From the NCBI GenBank assembly GCA_014904985.1, contig MU128946.1, positions 83,267 to 147,266 of the forward strand: DNA of 64,000 nt, given 5' to 3'. Below the pieces are notes generated by a model. That model was given only the letters and a program-made list of their open reading frames with translations, was not told the DNA's origin and searched no databases. A program made the position numbers and the translations under genes. Positions 43,160 to 54,379 of this stretch are shown here, piece after piece (positions within the stretch are counted from its first letter, which is position 1; each line of letters begins with the position of its first letter). The stretch comes from Hydnum rufescens UP504. Its lineage: Eukaryota > Basidiomycota > Agaricomycetes > Cantharellales > Hydnaceae.

Positions 43160-43629
43160 TGTTAATTCGGTTGTATCTGAATTAAAGTAGGGAACTCCCA
43201 GGCAGGGGTTCGGGACCAGGCTGGGGATGTGTAAGCATGTATAAGGGCATAGTACTCGCCTTAGATGGGATTCCTAGAGAGTCCATAGTGGGTCTCATTA
43301 TGGAAGAAGTTGGCCTGTTGCACAGTGTGCTGCTCCAGCACTGCACAAAGGCACAAGTTTCAAGGAAGTAAAAAGGATACATTCTCGGGGCTTGCTGGGT
43401 AAGCTAGTACCATGAATCTATGCTATTACGTAAGCAAGGAATCTAGCTAAACCCGGGGCAGCACCAAACTCCCTGTGGGAGAAGCTTTCCACCAGTCTTT
43501 GTGGAGGAAGGGGAAAAGAAGAAAAAGGAAAGGGAAGAGAAGGGTTTCAATGATCAAAGAGTACAGAACCGGTGGGATAGATATGACAACAGATGGCCCT
43601 GCTGTCATGAGAATTTCACACTACTAACA
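43160..43629 (-). mobile_element. 5' LTR of gypsy element 1 (470 bp)
   Basis: On the minus strand it begins TGTTAGTAGTGTGAAATTC and ends GAATTAACA, followed by CTGGTGGAGTG as in element 2. It shares GTGGAAAGCTTCTCCCACAG and GAGTTTGGTGCTGCCC with the element 2 LTR but is otherwise distinct, so it is a related subfamily. It starts exactly where the truncated LTR of element 2 stops. Confidence 0.85.
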
Positions 43630-44133
43630 AGGAGGGGGTTCTGGACCAGGTTTGATGCCATTAGTCATGGGGTTTGGGAGCTGTAGGGTCTGGGGAGAAG
43701 TTGTAGGGACCCATGAGGACAAGGGTATGACAGATGGGTTCCCCATGGGGTGATGGGAGTCCATATGTTGGCTCCTCATATGGAGGGATGAGTCAGGTGA
43801 CTCCTTAGGAGAATGCAAGTTCATGGTCTGTACTGCCTGATGCTTAAGGGGTAGTGTGCTGTTTCAGCATGCTGCCATTAGCAGTTTAGAGCAGAACAAA
43901 GATACATTTCAGTAATACCTGGGCTAGCTATATGAGTCTGCTTACATAAAGGAGACAAATACTAGCTAAAGCTGGGGCAGCACCAAACTCCTGTGGAGAA
44001 GCTTTCCACTGGTGTTTGGTTGTGAAAATAGAAAAGAAAGGAAAATAATAAGAGAGCATGAAGTACATTTGTGATTGAGCAACTAGGAACATTGGTAAAG
44101 CCAAGTACCAGCCGGGCTTATATACCACTAACA
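43630..44133 (-). mobile_element. 3' LTR of gypsy element 2, missing its last ~47 bp
   Basis: The first base of TGTTAGTGGTATATAAGCCC is at 44,133 on the minus strand, preceded by a polypurine tract ACTGGGGGGCAG. It aligns with the + LTR at 23,632-24,137. Similarity ends at CCCCCTCCT, where LTR1 begins at 43,629. A 121-codon frame inside it is not a gene. Confidence 0.85.
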
Positions 44134-45853
44134 CTGCCCCCCAGTCCTGCAGTGTGAAGGTTTTAATGATGGGCAGCATGTCTGTGGCAGGTGTTAGAGT
44201 ATGAGTCTTCATTGCTATCATACATGTTCCTGTGTTGGTCCTGGCAGACCTCTGAACATATGGCTCTTCATTGTGATCTGCTGGTCCTTGCATGGGCCAT
44301 CTCTAATTCTGCTTGCTCTTGTGGGTGGAGATGGTCAGTTCTAGGGGGAAAGGCACCCAACTGGATAATGGGGGCCTCCTGCCAGGAGCCATCTGCAGCA
44401 TTTATGAAAGGCATGTGCCCCACAATTTGTGGGTGAGGAGGAGAAATACATCAGTGCAACAAATAGATGTCCATTTGGCTGGAAGTGGGAGGTTGGTAAT
44501 GCTCCAGAGCTCTTGGAGGGGAGGCTCATTGGGACTCATTGCCATATGATGGTTCTCAGGGGCATACTCTATGATCTGGCAATTGTTGTCTTCAAGAGGA
44601 ATTGGAGCATTGCAGGGTTTCACTATGTCAGTGTGAAGCTCCTCTGTCAGGGTGCCAGTATTGATCCTCTTTGAACACTCCTGGGATATGGTTGGAGCCT
44701 GTGCAGGGATCCTGTTGTCATCCTTGTGAGGCTGGCCATGGTTCATAGCTAGAGCAAGTACAGGTCAGATTGGAGTATACAACCATGGGCAGGTTTGGCA
44801 GGGTAGGCAGGTTGTCCCACCATTTGTCTGGGTCCATGTCGCTTCTGGAGGTGTTACCAGAGGTCTCAGTGGCTTTGGGCTCATCATCCCAGGTTGGAGA
44901 GGCCATGGGTACATTGAACTGCACACTGGCGGGCTCATTCATGCTCTTGAGGGGCATGGGGTGAGCATTTTCTGCTGTTGTTTGGCAGCCATCATGAGGG
45001 TACCATTGGGTCTGTAATACTTTGCCAAGTACAGGAGCTTGGTTGTGTTGTCCAGAATGTTGAAGTTGTTGGGGTGGGGAGGGGGACCCAGAAATGTGTC
45101 CTCCCATTTGTATGCTTCCCTGTTGTCTTCACCAGGGAAGGTGGGGGGATCCCCTTCAAAGTCTTCACAGAGGATGAGTGGCTCTCATAGTCTGGCTTCA
45201 TCGGTCACAAAATATCTGTCCTGTAGTAAGATGAGTTGGGACTTGGGTAAAGCTTCTGTCATATGGATAGTATGACTGGAATCAGCAAAGGCACAGAGAT
45301 GGTAAGCATGCAATTGTTTCCACAGCAGGGAGTCTATGGTTTCATTGGCAGGCTTATCCCAAATGAATCTGACTGGGGTGCTCAAGTACCAGGATATGAC
45401 AGGTAGGTCCTCCTTGTGTTCATATGGGGAGTGGGGGCCAAGAAAGAGCTTATGGGCAACAATGTAGTTGGAAAAGGCCAAAAGTACTGCTATCATATGG
45501 GTGATTTGAAGGTAGTGAGCATGAAGGGTGTTGCTACAGTACCAGGGTTTAAACAGATTTTCAAACCTGGACTGGTTGGGCATGTCAACCCAGTAGTGAA
45601 TATCTCTGACAAAGGCTGGGATTAGAAATCAGGAGTTATGTTCGTTTTCCTCATCCCAGCCCCAGGCATAGTCCCACAAGGCACAAAGGGCATCCAGGCA
45701 CTCATTTCTTACAATGGACTGCTTAGTTTCATCCCATATGTTGCATATTGGCTCCAAGAAGGTTGGGATGAAGGCTGCAAGCAGGCTGAGGGGCTGTGCA
45801 GAAGTGACAAGCTCATATGAGGGCCATTGACCTAGGATGTCCAGGATGCCCAT
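44134..45853 (-). pseudogene. C-terminal ORF after the chromodomain, gypsy element 2; unknown function
   Basis: It begins ILDILGQWPSYELVTSAQPL and continues ECLDALCALWDYAW, RFENLFKPWYCSNTLHAHYL, FSNYIVAHKLFLGPHSPY, ISWYLSTPVRFIWDKPANE, LLWKQLHAYHLCAFADSSHT, RYFVTDEARL, PTFPGEDNREAYKWEDTFLG, and LLYLAKYYRPNGTLM near 45,010. It is clearly homologous to 30,940-30,060, residue by residue. The last part to the polypurine tract at 44,134 is Pro/Ser-rich and broken. The function is unknown. Conservation between two diverged element subfamilies says the ORF is a genuine part of the element. Confidence 0.7.
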
Positions 45854-46169
45854 GGGCCCAGTTCACATGAGTTGTGAAATCAGTGGTGTAAGAACAGGAT
45901 GGACTGGTTCATGGAAAGTGTACCCATAGCAGGGGTCCCCTGTGTAGTGAGTGGGGTTGTTATCCTTGAAATCTGTACAAGACTTCATAGTGGAGTTGGA
46001 GGGCAATGTGGTTTGCTTCAGCTTGGCTAATACCATAAATAAGGCAGGTAGAGACACAGGGACTGTGGCAGTCTGAGGAAGCATTCAACCTTTAAACTCC
46101 TCAAGTATCTCCAGAGTGTTATGTAGGTCTCTGCTCAACTGCCAGGAGTCATGTTTGGGCCCATAACCA

Positions 46170-47400
46170 TGCCATCAGATGAAGTATTTCACCAATCATT
46201 TTCTCTTATTGTACCTGGAGTCCACAATACCATCCACTTCATATTCCTTGGAGGCATGTAGATCATTGCAGGGGTTCGACATTGTGGGGCAGTCCTTGTC
46301 TTGGGACTGCTTGTATAAGGTAAGATGTTCCAAGTTGACCACATTGTGCATTGGCATCATGTCAGGGAGTCTCGACCTGTAAGTGCTCAGGCTGAGGACT
46401 TCAGTGATTTTGAATGGACCAATCCTTTGCTGCATGAGCTTATGTCCCGTTCCCTTGACATCCACTAGTTCCAATGAGTGAGGGTTTAAGAGAACCTCAT
46501 CCCCAACTTCATAAAGGACAACCCTCCTTTTTTTGTCATATTGGTAAGCTTGTGAGTCTGCAGCCCATATAATTGCATCATGTGCCAGGTCCCTATGAAC
46601 ATGTAGGGCACTTATACAGTCATCAGCCAACAGGCTGTCTGTCAAGGGCAGACTGGCCAATTCTTGTAGTAGATGTAGGGGTGTCCAAGGGGTGTATCCT
46701 AGTAGTAAGTCAGCTGGTGATGCCAGCATGGATGAGTGTATGGCCCTGTTGTAGGCTGAGGCTAATATGTCCAGCCAGTCTACCCAGTCATTATGATCTA
46801 CATTTACATAGCACTGTATCATAGTCTTGAGGTGTTGGTTCATCACTTCAGTCTGACCATCAGTCTGTGGGTGGTGTGAAGTAGACATGGCTAGTTGGGT
46901 ATCAAAGTAGCTCATTAATGTGCACCAGAAGTTACTTAAGAAGTGGGGGTCCTGATCACTAATGATCCATGATGGCAGCCCAAAATGCTTGTATACCTCC
47001 TTATGTAGCAACGGAGGCCACTCCTGCTGTGGTTACATGGGTAGTAGTTGGAATAAAATTCCATATTTCATGAGCTTGTCCATGAGGACCAGTATGGTGT
47101 CTTGGCCCTTCAATTCTGGCAGGTCCATCATGAAGTCCATGCTTACAACCTCACATGGCAGTTTTGGTTCAGCATGTCAAGGGGTTGTAGGTATCCTTTG
47201 GGCCCTAGTTGGTTGTGTTTGACCTTTTGGCAGACATCACAAGTCTTGTAGTGTAGGATGTCCTTCCTCATAGATTTCCAGTAAAATCCTTGATGAAGTG
47301 TTTCCAATGTCTTCCCCCACCAGCCATGAGCTGTCTTGTGAGGGGCATCATGGGCTTCTTTGATTAACACAAGTTGCTCCTTTGACAGTACACATAACCT
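46170..47400 (-). pseudogene. Gypsy integrase and chromodomain-linker, element 2
   Basis: Zinc-binding region: KEAHDAPHKTAHGWWGKTLE, then KTCDVCQKVKHNQLGPKGYL. After two stops or frameshifts the core reads VYKHFGLPSWIISDQDPHFL (D present), SYFDTQLAMSTSHHPQTDGQ, TEVMNQHLKTMIQCYV (E present), SAYNRAIHSSMLASPADLLL, YQYDKKRRVVLYEVGDEVLL and MQQRIGPFKITEVLSLSTYR. The chromodomain start is EYEVDGIVDSRYNKRK at 46,196, after which the frame is lost for about 300 bp before the C-terminal ORF. The first core Asp region is damaged. Confidence 0.9.
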
Positions 47401-48516
47401 TGAATGGCCATCATCACTATGGGTAAATGGGTGGAAGTGTTTGAGTTCAACCTTTCATCCCTGTGGGTTTTGATTGTCCAGTATGGACTCAGTACAGGCC
47501 CAGATGGCTTTGAATTCTGGGTCCTTGGCATACCCTGTTATGAATCAGCTGGCTATTTTTGGGGAAACAGACAGGTTCAGCCCTGGGGCTGGCCTTTCCA
47601 GGCTCGGAGGTCTGACACTCGGTTTCTGGATGTCAGGGGAGGACACCCCTGGCCCTGGAGTGGGACAGGTCATAGTTTCTGATGCCATTGTCTGGGCCCA
47701 TGTTGATATGAAAGTGGCCTTGCCCAGACTGGGCATACAAATAGCAAAATTCCAGTCCTTGGCCTGGCTGTCTTCATCCACAACCAACTCAAGGATACTG
47801 TGGTCCTTAGGGGACACTACCTTGGGCATCAACAGGAGTCTGGATATGGGATCCACATTGGAGTGGGTTCGCCCTGGTCAGTGTACAATGGTCATTCCTG
47901 GAAATGCCACAAATACTGTTCCCCAAGTGCTAAGGCAACAGTTTCCATTTTTGTAGGTTTTTCCCCATTGTAAGGCCGCAGGGTTGGTCACAAGGAGGAT
48001 TCGTTCCCCTTCTATAGAGGGCAGGAACCAGATCAAACTGTCCTTGGCAGCTAAGGCCTCCCATTCCATGGTGGAATATTGAGTTTCAGCAGGCTTACAG
48101 GTCTGGCTCCAATAAGCTATGACTCTTTCTACATGGACTGTGGTTTCTTCGAATGTTCCTGCCCATTGTCTTGGGGGATGTCAGTCGTCATGAGCATCTG
48201 AGAGTTTTACAGATAGCTCTGGAATCTGGCTTCCTTTGTTGTACACTTTTTGGAGACATTCATAGACTTTGGTGCCTTGTAAATCCTTCACTAGTATGGG
48301 TTGTATTTGTTGTAGAGCACTGGCGAGAGCTATGTCAGAAGCATCCATATACAGCATGTAACCCTGGCCCTGTATAGGGTGGCCCCAGATGGGTGTGGAC
48401 ATCAATGCTTGCTTCATCATTTCGTAGGCCTCCTCATGCTTGATGCTCCACTTCCAAGGTGCACTCTTACATAGCAAGAGGAACAAGGGTGCTGCAATCC
48501 CAGAGATGTTGGTATG
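47401..48516 (-). pseudogene. Gypsy RNase H and connection, element 2 (3' half of pol)
   Basis: The stretch starts abruptly at 48,516 with TNISGIAAPLFLLLCKSAPW, then IKHEEAYEMMKQALMSTPIW and YMLYMDASDIALASALQQIQ. RNase H continues with CKPAETQYSTMEWEALAAKD, SLIWFLPSIEGERILLVTN and ALQWGKTYKNGN, and a linker VSPKDHSILELVVDEDSQAK. No RT palm precedes it. The missing 5' half, with matching breakpoint, is at 24,613-25,804 on the other strand. Stops near 48,178 and 47,878 show decay. Confidence 0.88.
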
Positions 48517-48520
48517 ATGT

Positions 48521-48997
48521 TTGACCATATTGTTGGGTTTTCTTTGATCCTGCAATATGAGAGCGATGCTTGTGCAAGTAGAAGCATTCAGGTATTTTAA
48601 GTCAAATGGGCGACTTGCTGTCACAAGTGTCCATTGGGGCGGACATCTCATTCGATTGCAAAGATGTCGGTTCGGAATCCATACTATGAGGATTTGCATC
48701 ATCAGGAGGTTGAGTTTTGATGGAGGCTTTGAGTTTTTGTACAGCTTCCTGGTCTTGTGACATTAGCTTGTTTTCGTAATGGAAGTTTTCCAAGAATTTT
48801 ACTGTAATATTAAACTTCTTGATCTGTTTGGTGAGAGTATGCAGATTTGGGATTGGATCTCCAAGAGACACCAAAGTACGAGCACTCGATGGTTCTGGTG
48901 AAGGAGTTTGAGGGACTACTGTGACCAGCTTGTGGAGAGGAAGAAGTGGAGGAGGATTCATTGGGATTAGAGTCAATGAGGAAGAAGAAAGGACCAT
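48521..48997 (-). pseudogene. N-terminal part of an unknown gene (split by inversion)
   Basis: The minus-strand frame 48,997-48,602 encodes 131 residues: a Pro/Ser-rich start (PMNPPPLLPLHKLVTVVPQT), then LHTLTKQIKKFNITVKFLEN and MSQDQEAVQKLKASIKTQPP. An acceptor-like CTCATATTGCAG ends at 48,550 and opens RIKENPTIWSN, which runs to the breakpoint. Joining to 25,805 gives WSNMAYLNRERAKQ in frame. Upstream sequence to about 49,170 (MASGPIEKSSHN...) may contain an earlier exon. CpG is more frequent than in the flanking retroelements. Product unknown. Confidence 0.45.
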
Positions 48998-49476
48998 TGA
49001 TTTTTCGTTGTTGATTTCGTTGACATCTATCGTCCCCTGTTTTCAGTTCTTCGTTATACTCATTGTTTGTTGCTTACTTATGGGATTGCTAGCAGATCCT
49101 GCAAAGATTATGACTCATTTGTATCATAGCTTTCTTGTGGTCATATTGTGGGAAGATTTTTCGATGGGGCCAGATGCCATTATCCAAGAAAGTCAGGCTT
49201 CATGATTGGAGAAGGAATTGGTGGGAAGAAGGAAAGCAGGCAGTGAAGGTGGAGTTTTTGATTGCATCTTGGTTGTAGTAGCAATTTAGTTGTAGTTTTT
49301 GGTGATTGCCGAATCCTTGCAGTTAATGTCTGGGTCTTAGATCTTTCAAATTGGATAAGTGGGGCTTTATGGTAGAACCGTAGTTGTGGACTTATCTGAG
49401 ATAAATCCTAGGGGAAAGAAAACGAAAAAAGCAAGAAAAAAAAGTGAGATGTGCTTTGGGGAATGAAAACATCCAT
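48998..49476. other. Non-coding stretch between the split gene and gypsy element 3
   Basis: No frame is supported except a possible short first exon near 49,170 on the minus strand. This is where the 3' LTR of element 3 would be expected, but I found no TG...CA-bounded repeat shared with 55.4 kb, so none is called. Confidence 0.35.
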
Positions 49477-50960
49477 TTAAGGTGGATTCACTGGGCATAG
49501 CAGTGGATCCTGCTTCTCTAATGTGACTAAGCCAATAGTAAGCTGTAAATCCCATCGTTTCCACTCAATGTACTTGTTTTCCCAATAAGCCCACATGTCT
49601 GTGGCTTTTGGAGGTGGCCACATGTAAGATTGCAATTGATTTATCGGTCCGAATGAGATGGGAGGTCTATCCATGTATTCATAATCCCTAGGAATATCAC
49701 CTTCATATATATCATCAGAAAACATAGCCACAACAGCGCTGGTTTGTGCTTCAAGAGAATCTGCATTACTTGAGGTGTCACTTCCATATTTGGTATTTTC
49801 TGCCTTAGGAATGTGATTGCAGGAATGATATTTCTTTAGACAATTCCCTGCAAACACTGTACTAATCAGAGTCCTGTCCAATTCACTGAGCTCATAAGAA
49901 CCTCAGGTATTTTGTTGTTGCACATGGTAGGGTCCCATCCATCTAATTTCCCCTTTTCGTCCATGCTGCATGACTAATGCAGAATTGTATACCAATACCA
50001 TGGTTCCTGGTTTGTAATTTCCTTCAACTAACATGTGTTCATGTTGGCATGCATATTCTTGAGCACTTCAGATTCATGCCTGTAATAATGTTGCAGATGC
50101 CTCCTTAATGTCATCATCATCCCTATGTGCTAATTGAATTGCCCAAGTTGCCAATAATTCTTCCATCAATTTAATGGAATGCCAATTCAAGGTATACCAT
50201 GACGCATCAGTAATATCAAATGGAAACAAATGATGCTTGCTGTACAATAGATAATTGGGAGTATAGCTGGTGGTCCACTTGACTGTGACTCGATCTGCCC
50301 ACATGCACGCATGAAAATACCTGGACCAATGACTCAGATTTCCCTTGCTATGCAATGAATAAAGATCCTATCCATGTTTGGTGGTGGCATTTGATCATTC
50401 CATTGGCTTTGGGGTGGTAAGGTGTGGCATGTGCTATAGGAACATTGTACATGTCTGCCATTGTTTGTACTATTCCTTTGAATTCAGCACCATTGTCTGT
50501 AGTTAATTGTAATATACACCCAAAATGACACATAACTTCTTCAAACAAAAATTGGGCTATGTTCTTTGATGTAGCATTTCTCAGCATCCAGGCTTCTAGC
50601 CACCCGGACAGATCATCCCAAAGATCGACAATATGTTTGAATCCGTTAGATACTGGCATATGGACCAGTGTCCATATTAAATTTTCGGAGAATCATGTGT
50701 ACGTAAGTCAGACTCAAAGTAATCTTAGGATGACTAGCTGACCACCACTGGCATTCGTGGCAAGTTCAGCAGAACCATCGCCACTTGCATCCACATGTTT
50801 GGCCAATAAAACCTGTTGACTAATTTTTTAAATGTTGGGTCTCTTCATCGGTGCCCTGAATCATCATGTGCAGCGGCGCACAATCTAAGCCTCTCTCTCA
50901 TCTTGGATCACTTTTTGTGGGAGTTTGTCTTTATATCTTCACCACAACATGTCTTCAATC
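49477..50960 (-). pseudogene. Gypsy-type integrase and C-terminal tail, element 3
   Basis: The zinc-binding region is read as HDDSGHR then TFKKLVNRFYWPNMW near 50,820 (second Cys pair degraded). The core has GFKHIVDLWDDLSGWLEAWM (Asp), LQLTTDNGAEFKG (Asp) and ATPYHPKANGMIKCHHQ, where the usual catalytic Glu after NGMI is Lys. A further block VTVKWTTSYTPNYLLYSKHH and a tail (49,881-49,477, IPRDYEYMDRPPISFGPINQ) end the polyprotein. There is no chromodomain. Frameshifts near 50,350 and 50,060 and the Glu loss make it inactive. Confidence 0.85.
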
Positions 50961-51272
50961 AAGAAATATCTTCAAGTCATCGCAACAAATGCTTGCCGAT
51001 TCTTTATGTGGGACAGAACTTGCAGCATTTCCAAGTACATCTCGATTTCTTCCCAGTGAGTGGGCCTGTCTTTATCTGGCTTTTTGTGTTTGTGAGGTGG
51101 GCTTATGTCATTTTATTTCACTAGATCCTCCCATTCTTTGCTCAATCTCATCATTGCACATATCAGTCCTATAAACCCTCCATCTACCAGTCTTTCACTT
51201 GTCTTTTCGCATTGTATACATCAACCATCACTCTCCTAACTTGATCAAATCTTTGCATGCTTCACTTTTTAA

Positions 51273-52925
51273 TCAGGTTTTTATACTCATACTAACATTC
51301 TTTAGCTGCCCTTGCTCTTCTTCCCACTCCGCAAGGTACCATGGCCCAGAAAGAAAATGGCCTGACTCCGCGACCTCAAGCTCTTCTTCTGTATCATCTG
51401 TATCATTCCTGTCCTTCAGCTGTTGCGATAAACCATCTGGCCCCACATGTCTTGTAGCCAGCACATGCATCAGTTCAAAACCAAACAATTGTATATACAA
51501 AATCCATCTTGACATTGCCTGATTAGGTAGCCCTGGAATATTAATAGTCTGTTTCAAGAACTTTGCATCTACTTCTACCTTGAAGTGGATGCCCCATAAA
51601 TCATTTCTCTGTGCCATTAGGGCTTTGTATAAACCTTTCAGCTCTAACTGAGGTTGTGAATACCTCAACTCTGCATCATTATTAGTGATTGAGCCAAACA
51701 CAAGGGGAAATCTACCCTCTTCTAAAGTCTGGTATTCAATCCACCCCACCACTATGACAGAACTGTCTACTGCAAGGGTAACCAAACCATAATCAGAGGT
51801 TCTTTCACTCAGGGCTTAACATTGGCAATTGAGATGTCCAATGACTTTCTGGTGGGTAAATCTGATGCTAATTCTTTCAACTTTTGCATTGCTTGTGTGG
51901 CTTCTTCAGTCCATTCAAATTCCTTCATGGTCTTCTTTGTTAATTGTGTTAAGGTCTTGGCTATCTCAGCATACTTCCAGATCCAATTTCTTGTGACTCC
52001 AACTGTTCCCAGAAAACCGCGGACTTCCTTGACATTGGTCAGTTGTGGCCAATTCAATATTTTTGTAACTATTCCATGGTGAGGGCATCTTCCTTCCATT
52101 GAACACACATTTCCTACTATATTGACCAATGGTGTTGCTAGGACCAGCTTGTTCCCTGAGGCTGTACATCCGGCTTCTGTGAAGGTTGCAAACAATCAAT
52201 CCACTGTATGTGCAAACTCCCAAATAAATTGTCAAATATTGGGGTTCTCTGGGATTGGCTCATCCTTGTATCTTGTCTTTGGTCCTTTTCCAGCTACATC
52301 ATCAACAAATGCATCTGCTTCATGTGGAATCATTGGTTTGATCATGTGTCTTACTGTCTGCATAAACTCTTGCATGCTGTTGGTATATCCTTGAGGTAAT
52401 GATGTTAACTTTACTGGTCCCAATGGTGAATCTGATGTCATCAATTCTTGTGACTCTTCTGCCACTCATCATCCATCATATCTAGCAAACAGGTCAGCAA
52501 CAATATACACTGAATGTCCTACAAAGCTGTCTGCAAAATCATTGATGTTTGGGGGTAGACTTGAATCTCTAACTGACACTGCATTGAGGGGTTGGAGATC
52601 ATGAACAATTCAAAAACCACCTTTTGGCTTGGCTACTGTGAACATCTGAGAATGATAAGAAGACCAGGATGTTTTGTACTTTCCTGCTGCCAACTGTTCT
52701 TTGATCATTTGTATCATTTGAGCTACAATCGCTTTAGGAGGTTTGATAGGGGGCAATTCCCATGGTATATGAGGAATGGTTTCCATGACATAATCTGGAA
52801 AATATTCATGTTTGAAGATGCCTCTTTCAGATTTGTCAAAAGCCAATCCTTTTTCTTGTCGAGCCACCACATGAAGAAGTAAGTCAAGTTCTTGTTCTGT
52901 CAGAAAATGATTAGGTATGTGTGAA
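51273..52925 (-). pseudogene. Gypsy-type reverse transcriptase and RNase H, element 3
   Basis: RT blocks: KHEYFPDYVMETIPHIPWEL, KTSWSSYHSQMFTVAKPKGG, IVHDLQPLNAVSV, VGHSVYIVADLFARYDG, SPLGPVKLTSLPQGYTNSMQ and catalytic HEADAFVDDVAGKGP (VDD present). After stops near 52,232 and 52,196: FTEAGCTASGNKLVLATPLV, then NWPQLTNVKEVRGFLGTVGV and EFEWTEEATQAMQKLKELAS. RNase H: MVTLAVDSSVIVVGWIEYQ, YSQPQLELKGLYKAL and RHVGPDGLSQQL. The family is distinct from elements 1 and 2. A short piece of this RT is also found at 3,150-3,432. Confidence 0.88.
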
Positions 52926-52939
52926 ATGATCTTCTTGAT

Positions 52940-54376
52940 TCATTCAGGGGTCAATTTCTTGGTGTATCGAAAGTTCTTTGATTGTGGAGGATGTGTAGGT
53001 AATGGGGAAAGCTTTAATGATGGTAAATCCTTATATGGTTCCTGTATGACTGATCTCTGAGTTACTCCAAGTGGAACAGGATTTTTCTTTTTATCCACTG
53101 TTTTGTACTTCGTCTTATGGTTGGTCTGTATAATCTGGGCTAAATGTTGACTGGCTACTCGACTTATTTCTTGAGGTAGGTGGCTTCTTATAGTTTTCTG
53201 TATGTGAGCTTCAAGGTTGTTCTCTGCAAATGAAGCTGATGATCTCCATGCATTTTGTAGATTTCTTGCAGCAATTCCATGCTTGTTCACCAATGCGTCC
53301 ATGACATACTTGTTTTGCTTTAATCCTTCCACCTTCCTTTTTACCTCTGGGAGTCATAAGGCTTCTGAAAGTTCTCTTCCAAATGTTGGGATTGAAGGAG
53401 CATCTCCTTTTAATGAACTATATGATGGGGCAGCTTTCACTCTTTGATATTGGTCTAACATCAGTTCTTCTTCTGTTGTGCTGGTAGGTTCTTGTTCTGT
53501 AGGTGATTTTGGTGGAATGACTGAAATGGAGTTGACTAGCTTTGTCTTTTCCTGTGATTCATTCACTAGTGCTTGCATTAATACTGATGATTGGTCCATA
53601 TCCCCATTCTGGAAAGCCTGGATTGTCATTCCTCCTTTTCCTTCTTTTACCCCATATGATATTTGGGCACCCATATCCATAAGCCAAGGTTGACCTAACA
53701 AGACATCATGGTCCACAAATTTCCCATTTTTTATGAAGAAATGATGATCGAAATGTATTCCACCTATTTCTACTTGGACATCTCGACAACATCCCAGTAG
53801 AGGTTCAGGTCCACTATTGATTCCTTGAAGTGACCAACATTCTCCATCATGATCCATTGGAATGTTCAGTTTCTCCATGGCATCACTTGAGATTAGATTC
53901 AATTTGGATCCCGAGTTGATCATAAGAAACATGTCTTCTCTTCCCATCACCTTGCCATTAACCTTCCCTGTGGCCACCACAAACATCCTCCTTGGTTTTG
54001 CATGAATCAGATGAGCCCTATACAACCATTCCCAAGGTTCTTTCACATCTCCTTCAGACTCTGATCCTTCTTCTGATGATTCATCTGATGATTCATCTGA
54101 TGATTCACTAATTTCTCCTTCTTCGTATGCTGCAGAGTTCGCAGTAAGAGGGTCCCTGTACTTGTTTGTTGGTTCCCTTTTTAACTTTATCCCAGCAGCA
54201 AACAACTTAGCAGGCCCAGGTGCTATTCCAAGAAAGTCCCCTAAAGATATTTCTATCTTTTGATTTAATACCTTTTTCACTACTTCCTTGTCTTCACACG
54301 CATCCTGAAACTCTGTTGTAAACTTGAATGCTGGTCCACTCTTAGGCAAACATTTCTTCAGAGAGTCCACTTCCAT
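52940..54376 (-). pseudogene. Retropepsin-like protease region and linker, element 3
   Basis: A 340-codon frame (54,376-53,354) has an acidic Ser/Asp-rich stretch (SDESSDESSEEGSESEGD) followed by a retropepsin fold: GREDMFLMINSGSKLNLIS, EKLNIPMDHDGECWSL, GCCRDVQVEIGGIHFDHHFF and HDVLLGQPWLMDMGAQISYG. The active-site D-S-G reads N-S-G. After one stop the linker (53,332-52,940) is helical and basic and leads into RT. With the catalytic Asp replaced, polyprotein processing by this copy would fail. Confidence 0.82.
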
Positions 54377-54379
54377 TTC

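Noticed and set aside
43928..44293. 121-codon minus-strand frame and its twin at 23,514-23,837
   Set aside because: Both lie mostly inside the gypsy LTR, and the twin runs in from the interrupted exon before it; similarity between them is LTR similarity and not a gene.
50816..51174. Two overlapping plus-strand frames of 102 codons
   Set aside because: They are antisense to the integrase zinc-binding and linker region of element 3.
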